From positions 1 to 12,286 of the forward strand of contig SUVZ01000077.1 in the NCBI GenBank assembly GCA_015061765.1: a stretch of 12,286 nt of DNA, given 5' to 3'. Source of the DNA: Lentisphaerota bacterium. Lineage in GTDB: Bacteria > Verrucomicrobiota > Kiritimatiellia > RFP12 > UBA1067. The notes beneath the pieces are model-generated. The model was not told the origin of the DNA. It worked only from the letters and a program-made list of their open reading frames with translations, and made no database searches. This document shows positions 1 through 7,032 of this stretch, piece by piece; position 1 is the first letter of the stretch, and each line of letters opens with the position of its first letter. The position numbers and the translations under genes were made by a program.

Positions 1-80
1 CGCAAAAAACGGCTGGAGTGTTTGTGCTTCGGAATTACACGAGATTGGTACGATATTTGTCGTGCAAGTCTGCGATCGGG

Positions 81-716
81 CTAATGCGAAGAGATCAGGT
101 GTCGTTGGAGCGCGAAACCTATGGCCTCCGAACGGTTTGATACGTTAAGCCGCGAAAATATGTCGCTGAACTGTTTCTTTACAGCTATTAGGGATATGTT
201 CAGATGATCCGCGATTTCCTGATTGGTGAATCCTCGTGCTGCCAGTTCAAGCAGAGTCAATTGGCGGTCAGTCAAGCCGGGTAAGGTTTTTTCTTCCGCA
301 ATCAGAGCCTGAATTTCATCCGACAACACCTTCTCTCCCGCAAAAACCATGCGTATCGTCTGCGGCAAATCCTGCATCGGGGCGTTCTTCAGCAGAACTC
401 CAGTAGCGCCGTTGATGACAGCGCGGGCAAGGTCGGCGGATGTGCCGTAGGACGTGAAAATAAGGACACGCGGTTTTTTGTTTTCCGCAGAATCGCCTGC
501 GGTTATCAAGCGTGTCGCTTCCGACCCGGACAACAACGGCATCATGAGATCCATCACGACCACATCAGGTTTAATTTCCCGGGATAGGGAAACAGCCTCT
601 TCGCCGTTCTCGGCTTCGCCCACGACAACCATATCCTTCTCGCGCGACAGGAGAGATGAGAGACCTACGCGCATGATGGAATGGTCGTCGGCGAGAAGTA
701 TGCGTATTTTGTTCAT
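81..716 (-). CDS. NarL/FixJ-family response regulator (REC + LuxR HTH)
   Basis: A 211-residue DNA-binding response regulator, the output partner of the kinase encoded just upstream on the same strand. The receiver domain (about residues 3-120) has the acidic pair D10/D11, phospho-acceptor D56 in VVVMDLMMP, the switch residue T88 in IFTS and the conserved lysine K110 in VLLKNAP. A short linker leads to a LuxR-type helix-turn-helix (about 148-208) with LTDRQLTLLELAARG, NQEIADHL and the recognition-helix region AVKKQFSDIFSRL. Length and order are normal for the family. Its ATG overlaps the kinase stop by 4 bases, and I see no Shine-Dalgarno ahead of it, so translation probably restarts after the kinase stop. 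It very likely controls the divergent glycan operon; that is inference from position. The 80 bases after its stop show no hairpin with a T-run, so the end of the transcript is not visible here. Confidence 0.95.
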   Translation of the reverse strand: MNKIRILLADDHSIMRVGLSSLLSREKDMVVVGEAENGEEAVSLSREIKPDVVVMDLMMPLLSGSEATRLITAGDSAENKKPRVLIFTSYGTSADLARAVINGATGVLLKNAPMQDLPQTIRMVFAGEKVLSDEIQALIAEEKTLPGLTDRQLTLLELAARGFTNQEIADHLNISLIAVKKQFSDIFSRLNVSNRSEAIGFALQRHLISSH

Positions 717-2746
717 GGTAGTACGATATTTGCGGATATTCTGGTTGACCCCGGCTTTGACTTTATGGAGAACGAGCCGTTTATGGCGGCAAGTCGTTCA
801 TGTATTCCGGCCAGCCCGAAATGTCCGTCACGCGGACCAGGGCGGCGTTTGGGATCGAACCCGCACCCGTTGTCCTGAACGGAAAAAAGAACATTTCGCC
901 CTTCAATCGTGCCGGCTATCCGGATGCGCGTAGCCGCACCGTGTCGGATGGCGTTGGAGACGAGTTCGCGGATTATGCAGAGCACTGCGTGCGCGGAGGC
1001 ATCAGTTAAAAGCTGACGCGGCACATTGAACCGTATCGAGATGCCTGCCTGCGGTTTCAGGACGGTAAGCGTCTTTTCTATCGCCCGCGTGAAGTCCGGG
1101 TCGTCCACGGTATCGCTGCGCAGGTCGAACAGACAGTTCTTCAGTTCCGTGCGGCTCGATTTCAGCATCCGCTCGGCGGTTTTGAGCAGGTCCTTTGCCG
1201 CCTGCGGATCTTCCAAGACAGCGCCTTGTCCTGCGGCGATCTGGCATGCGACCCCTGCAAGCGTCTGCGAAAGCGAGTCATGCAGTTCTACGGCGAGGCG
1301 CGTGCGCTCGGATATCTTCCGGCGCATCATGATTCTGTTTATGATTCTGTTGGTTGTGATGATGAACACAATTGCAAACAACAGTGTTATTATGGCGGCG
1401 GTCAATCGCGCTGGTGTCCACCACGGCGGACAGGAGATCACATTTATGTCCTGTGCAGATCGCAGAATCAGTTTGAGTCCGAGTGTCTGCGGCAATGCGA
1501 TGTTTTCACGCCAGCTTTCCGTTTCCAACACCGCGAGAACGGTGATCTCTACCTTGGAATTTTTCTCAAGAATATCAATCGCATCGGGAGAAGCCGTGCA
1601 ATCGATCGGCGTCGTGATCTCATCGGAGTTAAGCGAGAAGAGCGACATCGACGGTTGAATGTCGAGAACAGTGCCGCTGATGCGCAGAAGCCGCCCGTGG
1701 CTGTATCCGTTTATTCTGGGGCGTCCGCTTTCATCGGTGAACAGCTGCCGTAGCGTGGTGAAAGCGGGTTTTAGAATTGAGGCTTGCGCTTGTTCCGGAT
1801 CCCGTTTGCATCGTGCGTAGATGAGGTTTACACCATAAGGATCGGCGTCTGGAAATCCCGCCACTGTAACCATTTCTCCTGCGGAGGGTCGTTCCTCCGG
1901 CATGGCAAGAGTGGCCTTTATGCGCCTGAATCCTTTTCCTTCAATCATGATTTGGTTGTCGTTCCATGCTGCCAGTACTATGCCTGTAAATCTGTGCAAG
2001 TCCATTCGGGCACTTTGTTCCTGAGAGCAAGGAGAGTCAAGGTTGAGCTCTGGCGAGTTGAAGATGTTGCCGCTTGGAACTGCGATGATTTCTATCCCGT
2101 CTATTTCATTGAGTAGGAGATGTTTGTCGACCCTTTTACGCGCACCACCGCTTATCGGCATCATGTTTCCGGTCAGTCGGACACGTGCACCAAGCGGTAT
2201 AGATGCGGTCGGCGGATTGTTTGTGCCGATTGTCAGTGATGCACATAATATTGAAGCGTCGTCTTTAACAAAAAACTGGATGAATGAAGCGTCGATCTCA
2301 TCTCTGCGGATGAGAACAAGAGTTCCTTCTGCGATTACAGTATTACTGATGGAGTCACGCTTTACAAGTTCAGCAATGGTAGTTTTCTCAGGAGGAGGGA
2401 GAGACCTTTTGCCGAGATGTATGACCTGCCGTACGCTTTCGTGTATATCGCCGTTGTCATACCTTACCTGTTCGCCGGATACGGCCACATGATCTCCGCG
2501 ACTGACTCCGAATGATTTAGATGAGAATAGCCAATGGTGCCGTCTATCCATATCCTCAATGGCGAAGAAATGCTTTTTGCTGTTGGTAGTGATGACGGTG
2601 CCCGTACAGCAGAAACTACTGATGTTTTCCACAGCCTTAGGACAAATCGGCAACGGTATCTCGGCATTGGCGGCGGTTGGGTAGACTGGTACCGTCAATA
2701 TTGTAAAAAAGCAGATGTATGCAGTTTCTTTTAGTGGGAAAAACAT
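713..2746 (-). CDS. Membrane sensor histidine kinase with large periplasmic OB-like sensor, HisKA_3 type
   Basis: A 677-residue sensor kinase. Residues 1-28 look like a signal peptide ending at ANA, which supports this start although no Shine-Dalgarno precedes it. Residues about 30-440 form the exported sensor: four stretches (about 45-112, 135-222, 250-312 and 350-430) alternate beta-strands with phrases such as GTV, VRLTGN, VTVAGF and RISGTV, as in OB-fold modules. One membrane helix follows PPWWTP (about 446-465). The short cytoplasmic linker has no HAMP or PAS domain. The dimerisation and phospho-acceptor box is ELHDSLSQ with H489. The ATPase domain has the N-box N598 (ELVSNAIRHG), the G1 box D625/G627/G629 (DNGCGF) and a GHFGLAGIHER G2 box, ending at residue 677. 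All catalytic motifs look intact. It should phosphorylate the adjacent NarL-type regulator. The ligand is unknown; a breakdown product of the neighbouring enzymes' substrate is the natural guess. Confidence 0.94.
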   Translation of the reverse strand: MFFPLKETAYICFFTILTVPVYPTAANAEIPLPICPKAVENISSFCCTGTVITTNSKKHFFAIEDMDRRHHWLFSSKSFGVSRGDHVAVSGEQVRYDNGDIHESVRQVIHLGKRSLPPPEKTTIAELVKRDSISNTVIAEGTLVLIRRDEIDASFIQFFVKDDASILCASLTIGTNNPPTASIPLGARVRLTGNMMPISGGARKRVDKHLLLNEIDGIEIIAVPSGNIFNSPELNLDSPCSQEQSARMDLHRFTGIVLAAWNDNQIMIEGKGFRRIKATLAMPEERPSAGEMVTVAGFPDADPYGVNLIYARCKRDPEQAQASILKPAFTTLRQLFTDESGRPRINGYSHGRLLRISGTVLDIQPSMSLFSLNSDEITTPIDCTASPDAIDILEKNSKVEITVLAVLETESWRENIALPQTLGLKLILRSAQDINVISCPPWWTPARLTAAIITLLFAIVFIITTNRIINRIMMRRKISERTRLAVELHDSLSQTLAGVACQIAAGQGAVLEDPQAAKDLLKTAERMLKSSRTELKNCLFDLRSDTVDDPDFTRAIEKTLTVLKPQAGISIRFNVPRQLLTDASAHAVLCIIRELVSNAIRHGAATRIRIAGTIEGRNVLFSVQDNGCGFDPKRRPGPRDGHFGLAGIHERLAAINGSFSIKSKPGSTRISANIVLP

Positions 2747-2752
2747 TTACCG

Positions 2753-2775
2753 ATATGATATTTGATGTATCATAT
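2753..2775. promoter_or_regulatory. Inverted repeat, candidate operator between the divergent operons
   Basis: ATATGATA (2753-2760) and TATCATAT (2768-2775) are perfect 8-base inverted copies separated by 7 bases. The repeat covers the -10 box and most of the spacer of the kinase promoter. It lies about 42-64 bases upstream of the likely start of the enzyme operon. A dimeric regulator bound here could block the kinase promoter and activate the enzyme promoter. The response regulator encoded next door is the obvious candidate, but the link is inferred. The repeat is AT-rich, so chance cannot be excluded. Confidence 0.45.
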
Positions 2776-2783
2776 GAAGTCAA
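2755..2783 (-). promoter_or_regulatory. Predicted sigma70-like promoter of the kinase/regulator operon
   Basis: On the minus strand TTGACT (2783-2778) is followed after exactly 17 bases by TATCAT (2760-2755). Each hexamer matches 5 of 6 consensus positions. Transcription would start around 2747-2748, only about two bases before the ATG at 2746. The message would be nearly leaderless, which fits the lack of a Shine-Dalgarno there. An alternative TATAAT (2798-2793) has no good -35 partner. Confidence 0.55.
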
Positions 2784-2801
2784 TAGCTCGTGATTATACT
2801 T

Positions 2802-2810
2802 TGGTATAAT
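2802..2810 (+). promoter_or_regulatory. Predicted extended -10 promoter of the GH2-to-GH89 operon
   Basis: TGGTATAAT is a perfect extended -10 element (TGn plus TATAAT, hexamer 2805-2810). No good -35 box sits 16-18 bases upstream, which is the usual setting for an extended -10 or activator-dependent promoter. The start would be near 2816-2817, giving a leader of about 63 bases. A GGAG at 2867-2870, 9 bases before the ATG at 2880, is the ribosome binding site. A second TATAAT at 2833-2838 is a weaker alternative. Confidence 0.5.
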
Positions 2811-2879
2811 GGCGTAAAATAAGCCGCAAATATATAATATTGACCTTTCTTTATTTGAAGAAATCTGGAGAATCGCTGA

Positions 2880-5141
2880 ATGAAAGTCACCGAGTTAGGA
2901 AAAAACTTGTTGTGCATGATGTGCACGGCAGGCGTGGCTTTGTTCTCCAATATATGCAACGGATCATCGGTGCTGTTGGAAGGGTGGGAGTTTTCTCGGG
3001 ACGGGAAGGATTGGGAGCGCGTGAGAATTCCTCACGATTGGGCGATTACCGGCGAATTCAATCGCACGAACGATTTGCAGCATGTGATGATTGTTCAAGA
3101 CGGAGAATGCGTCGCACGCGATCATACTGGCCGCACCGGCGGTTTGCCATGGGTGGGCGAAGGCTGGTATCGAAGGCTTGTTTCGCTTCCGGAATACGCC
3201 AAAGAAGCAGAACTCGTCTTTGACGGAGCGATGTCCAATCCGACAGTATTTTCCGATGGCGAGAAAATTGGCGGATGTGAATCGGGATATGTCCCATTTA
3301 TTGTGAAGATACCTGTTAAACGCAAGCAGTTGATAACCGTGCGTCTGGAAAACAAGCCTCTCAGTTCAAGGTGGTATCCGGGAGCGGGTCTCTACCGTCC
3401 GGTATGGTTGCGTGTGGATCCGAAGTTCAGAAACGAGGATGTGTTTGTGTGGACCGAGCGCATCGAGAACGGCAAAGCCTACATGCGCGTCAAGGGTCCA
3501 AGCGGAGAACGAAGTTTTGCGGTGGACAATCCCAGATTGTGGACTCCTGAAACACCACATCTGTATACGCTCGAACCCGAAGGGATCCGGTACGGAATTC
3601 GGACGGTCTCCTGGACGGACGGGTGCTTTAGGCTCAACGGTGCAAAGCGCAAGTTCAAGGGGGTCTGCCTGCATCATGATCTTGGCCCGCTTGGGGCGGC
3701 GTTCAACAGTTCGGCATTCCGTCGGCAGATACGGTTGCTCAAGGATATGGGGTGCGATTCGGTCCGTACCGCCCACAATATGCCGTGCAGGTGGCAGATG
3801 GACATTTGCGATGAAGAAGGAATGATGGTGATGGCAGAGTCATTCGACGAATGGCGCAATCCGAAATGCAAGAACGGCTACAACCTTGTCTTCGATAAAT
3901 GCTGGAGAGAAGACCTTGAAACGCTTGTCCGCTTCTTCCGCAATCATCCGTCCGTTGTGATGTGGTCGATAGGGAATGAGATCAACGAACAGTCGGACCC
4001 GGCATTCCTCGGATTGTGCAGAGAGATGCAGGAGCATTGTCACAAATTCGACCATACGCGACCGGTTACGCAGGGATTGGATCGTCTGAGATCAGCGATT
4101 GATAACGGTTTTGTATCGGCAATGGATGTTCCGGGGTTGAATTACCGTCTTCAGTTCTATCAGGAGGCGTGGACCAATTCCCGCCATCGCATAGTGCTTG
4201 GCTCCGAGACGGCGTCAACCGTTTCAAGCCGGGGTGTGTATAAGTTTCCCGCATCAGAGTCGAAGAATGCCACATGGGATGACGGACAGTGTTGCTCGTA
4301 TGACCTTGGATGCTGTTCGTGGAGCAATCTGCCGGATGATGATTTTACCATTCAGGATGACAATCCTTGGACGATAGGTGAATTTGTATGGACGGGCTTC
4401 GACTATCTTGGCGAGCCTACGCCGTATAAGGAATATTGGCCGTCACGTTCAGCCTATTTTGGCATATTCGACCTTGCGGGACTTCCAAAGGATCGATATT
4501 GGCTGTATCGCAGTAGATGGAACGAGTCCTCTCCAACCATTCACATCCTTCCGCATTGGACGTGGCCCGGACGTGAAGGCAAAGTCACTCCTGTGTACTG
4601 CTACACGTCGTATCCTTCGGCGGAGCTTTTCGTGAATGGCAAATCGCAGGGAAGACGCACGAAAGATCCGTCATCGCGTCTCGACCGCTACCGCTTGCGC
4701 TGGAATGATGTTGTGTATCAGCCGGGCGAATTGAGAGTTGTCGCATACGATGCGAACGGCAAGGTGTCTGGCGAAAGAGTCGTCCGTACGGCAGGAAAGC
4801 CGTCGGCGCTTGCCGTGTCGGCAGATAGGGTGACGCTTGCGGCACCGTCATCATGCGATACGCCGGATATTGCTTTTGTCACGGTTGATGTGGTGGATGA
4901 AGGTGGCAATCTGTGTCCGCACTCAGACAACCGCCTCAGCTTCGACACGCAAGGCGCGGTGGCGTTCCGCGCCGTCTGCAACGGTGATTCGACATCGCTT
5001 GAGCGTTTTGCCGAGCCGACAATGAAGACCTTTGGCGGGCGGCTTGTCGTCCTTGTCGAGGCGTTACGCAGCGGCATGGGAACACTTCATGTTACTTCGG
5101 ATAGACTTAAAACGGCAACTGTCAAATTTATGGTGAAATAA
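2880..5141 (+). CDS. Exported glycoside hydrolase family 2 enzyme, beta-galactosidase-like with DUF4982-type domain
   Basis: A 753-residue retaining glycosidase, first gene of the operon. The N-terminus is a likely signal peptide (about 28 residues). A jelly-roll sugar-binding domain follows (about 34-178, with IPHDWAI, GWYRR and YPGAGLYRPVWL), then an unusually short Ig-like domain (about 180-245) and the TIM barrel (about 246-540). The barrel carries SVRTAHNMP, the acid/base E367 in MWSIGNEIN, the nucleophile E443 in VLGSETAS, and FVWTGFDYLGEPTPY at 502-516. GREGKVTPVYCYTSYPSAEL (from about 565) marks the DUF4982-like beta-sandwich, and a second beta-rich domain fills about 642-753. This architecture is typical of PUL-encoded beta-galactosidases. 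Beta-glucuronidase or another GH2 activity cannot be excluded from sequence alone. Export and the neighbouring GH89 suggest it removes terminal beta-Gal from host or complex glycans. Confidence 0.95.
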   Translation: MKVTELGKNLLCMMCTAGVALFSNICNGSSVLLEGWEFSRDGKDWERVRIPHDWAITGEFNRTNDLQHVMIVQDGECVARDHTGRTGGLPWVGEGWYRRLVSLPEYAKEAELVFDGAMSNPTVFSDGEKIGGCESGYVPFIVKIPVKRKQLITVRLENKPLSSRWYPGAGLYRPVWLRVDPKFRNEDVFVWTERIENGKAYMRVKGPSGERSFAVDNPRLWTPETPHLYTLEPEGIRYGIRTVSWTDGCFRLNGAKRKFKGVCLHHDLGPLGAAFNSSAFRRQIRLLKDMGCDSVRTAHNMPCRWQMDICDEEGMMVMAESFDEWRNPKCKNGYNLVFDKCWREDLETLVRFFRNHPSVVMWSIGNEINEQSDPAFLGLCREMQEHCHKFDHTRPVTQGLDRLRSAIDNGFVSAMDVPGLNYRLQFYQEAWTNSRHRIVLGSETASTVSSRGVYKFPASESKNATWDDGQCCSYDLGCCSWSNLPDDDFTIQDDNPWTIGEFVWTGFDYLGEPTPYKEYWPSRSAYFGIFDLAGLPKDRYWLYRSRWNESSPTIHILPHWTWPGREGKVTPVYCYTSYPSAELFVNGKSQGRRTKDPSSRLDRYRLRWNDVVYQPGELRVVAYDANGKVSGERVVRTAGKPSALAVSADRVTLAAPSSCDTPDIAFVTVDVVDEGGNLCPHSDNRLSFDTQGAVAFRAVCNGDSTSLERFAEPTMKTFGGRLVVLVEALRSGMGTLHVTSDRLKTATVKFMVK

Positions 5142-5153
5142 GGAGATTGGAAG

Positions 5154-7022
5154 ATGAAGCATTCAATTCGTAAAGAGATGTTCTGCGTTGGCGTAGTTGT
5201 GGCCAGTTGTTGCGCAACAGTGAAGGTGTTCGGTGCAAATTATGAGTATCCGTCTGCGGGGGGTGATATTTCAAGTGCTGAAGCGTGGAATGGGATATTG
5301 CCTGACGGTGCCTTCATACCCGGTGAAGCTGACAGTATCGACATCTCCCAGCCTTCGGACAAATACAAGATCACTAAGAATGTCACCTTTGGAAACATCC
5401 GTTTCAACGGCGGAATCGGGAATGTGAAATATCTTATCGATGCCACCGGAAGTGACGTCAATTTTACGACGAATAAAAACGCATTGTACACTTACACGGC
5501 GGAAAATGAAGCGAATCGCAATATCACATTAAAAGGCGGATGTTGGAATCTGAACAAAGGTGAATGGCTTGGAATTGACATACACAATACTTTTGAATTG
5601 ATTGATTCATGCGTTTTGACCAACATCTCGACATGCTGGGCGACAATGTGGAATCAGAGGGACGCTCATCTTCTGTTGAAAAACCAATCCAGAATCTACT
5701 GCAATGACTTCCGGGTAGGAAAGAAAAATGTTAACGGTTCCGTTGAGGTGTCCGGAGGATCCAAGATTTTTGCCGACATTTTTTATACTGACACGGAAGG
5801 TGAGGTTGCAGATAAGGTGAACGGTCGTACGACAATAACCGGTGAAGGTTCGCTTCTGGAATCCCAAATTATCTTATTGGGTTATAAAACCAGCGATAAC
5901 TACATTCAGGCGTATGATGGCGCAACCGTACGTTGCAATAAGATTACCATCAACAGCTCTTACGGAAGTAACAATCGTCTGGTGCTGGATGATGCCGTTC
6001 TTGATGTCGCCGGTTACATTCTGCTCAAAAACGGTGAGAGCAACGGAACACAAAGTGGAATTGTTGCGACAAATTCGATCATATCGGTAAATGCTTTCAC
6101 CAATAGCTGCCGGTCGTCTTATTTGGATTTTCAGAATGTACAGTTCGAGTGCAATGGTGAATTTCATCCATTCTATTACGGTAGATACAGTACGGTGCGA
6201 TTTGGAGGAAGTGACGGAAATCTGCCGGATTTCATGAAAAACCCTGAGGCACTTTTCGGAACCTCGCCAATTGGCCATACTTTGCTGATCGATGACGGCT
6301 TTATGTGGAAGAACGGTGCATATACAAAAAAGATGATGCAGACGACCTCCAACTGTACAATTCGCGTGTGCAACAATGCGAGTCTTGAATGGTCAACGCA
6401 GTTTTTCCTGGGGCATACCGATTTTGCCAATCAATGTCTGGATAACGTCGTTGAGATTCTTGATGGCGGCGTCATGACTGCGAATAGATTTTATATTGCA
6501 GGATCTGGAAATACTTTGGTGGTGAGTAATGGAACTTTGCGCCTAACCGACGACACAGAGGGTATTGGCATAGGATACAGTCATAGCAATGCCAAATATA
6601 CGCCCAATGGGGCAAAGGTTGTAATTTCAGGAACAACGCCAAAAATTGAAGTCCAGGGGAATTGCTATCTGAGACAGGATTCGATACTTGAATTTGAAAT
6701 TCCCGTTCATGGATATGCCGAAGGACACGTTCCGTTTGAGGGCAATCAGCTCTTTTTCGATAACACGGCGTCAATCAGGGTTGATTGTGAAGATTATTTT
6801 GCTGTGGGCGGCGGAGTGCTTACGCTTATGAAGTTTAAGACGCTTCCGAAATGGGCGGATGTCCATACAAGAATTGCCCAATGGCTGCAAGCGCAAAATG
6901 AGGCAATGCCGCTTTCTCGTTGCAGTCTTAAGTATGTAGAGAAGGTAGGTGATGCAGCCCATCCTCATCATATTGTGCTCCGCGCTCATCCTCCGATGGG
7001 ATTGAGGATAGTTGTGAGATAA
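5154..7022 (+). CDS. Exported beta-helix-like protein of unknown function
   Basis: A 622-residue protein I cannot assign to a named family. It has a signal peptide (about residues 1-28, ending VFGA) and AGGENtry-like beta-rich sequence after it: short strands separated by turns with N, G and S, and phrases such as VEVSGGSKI, TTITGEGSLL, VVEILDGGVM and LVVSNGTLRL, spaced as in right-handed beta-helix or autotransporter-passenger-like proteins. No catalytic motif, PEP-CTERM tail, autotransporter barrel or C-terminal membrane helix is visible; it ends in a short beta-rich tail. The mature part has 13 cysteines, many for such a fold. The gene starts 12 bases after the GH2 stop behind AGGAG (5141-5145), so it is cotranscribed with the enzymes. 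It is more AT-rich than its neighbours: single 60-base lines counted by hand gave about 37-40% GC here against 63-65% in the GH89 gene. Surface glycan binding or a structural role is plausible but unproven. Confidence 0.88.
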   Translation: MKHSIRKEMFCVGVVVASCCATVKVFGANYEYPSAGGDISSAEAWNGILPDGAFIPGEADSIDISQPSDKYKITKNVTFGNIRFNGGIGNVKYLIDATGSDVNFTTNKNALYTYTAENEANRNITLKGGCWNLNKGEWLGIDIHNTFELIDSCVLTNISTCWATMWNQRDAHLLLKNQSRIYCNDFRVGKKNVNGSVEVSGGSKIFADIFYTDTEGEVADKVNGRTTITGEGSLLESQIILLGYKTSDNYIQAYDGATVRCNKITINSSYGSNNRLVLDDAVLDVAGYILLKNGESNGTQSGIVATNSIISVNAFTNSCRSSYLDFQNVQFECNGEFHPFYYGRYSTVRFGGSDGNLPDFMKNPEALFGTSPIGHTLLIDDGFMWKNGAYTKKMMQTTSNCTIRVCNNASLEWSTQFFLGHTDFANQCLDNVVEILDGGVMTANRFYIAGSGNTLVVSNGTLRLTDDTEGIGIGYSHSNAKYTPNGAKVVISGTTPKIEVQGNCYLRQDSILEFEIPVHGYAEGHVPFEGNQLFFDNTASIRVDCEDYFAVGGGVLTLMKFKTLPKWADVHTRIAQWLQAQNEAMPLSRCSLKYVEKVGDAAHPHHIVLRAHPPMGLRIVVR

Positions 7023-7032
7023 GGGAGGCAGG

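Noticed and set aside
48..732. GTACGATATTTG occurs at 48-59 and 721-732, flanking the response regulator gene as a 12-base direct repeat.
   Set aside because: A few identical 12-base pairs are expected by chance in 12 kb, the flanks do not extend the match, and the second copy lies in the kinase coding end.
1026..1753. Long plus-strand open frames opposite the kinase gene.
   Set aside because: They are antisense to strongly conserved kinase motifs and show no domain of their own.
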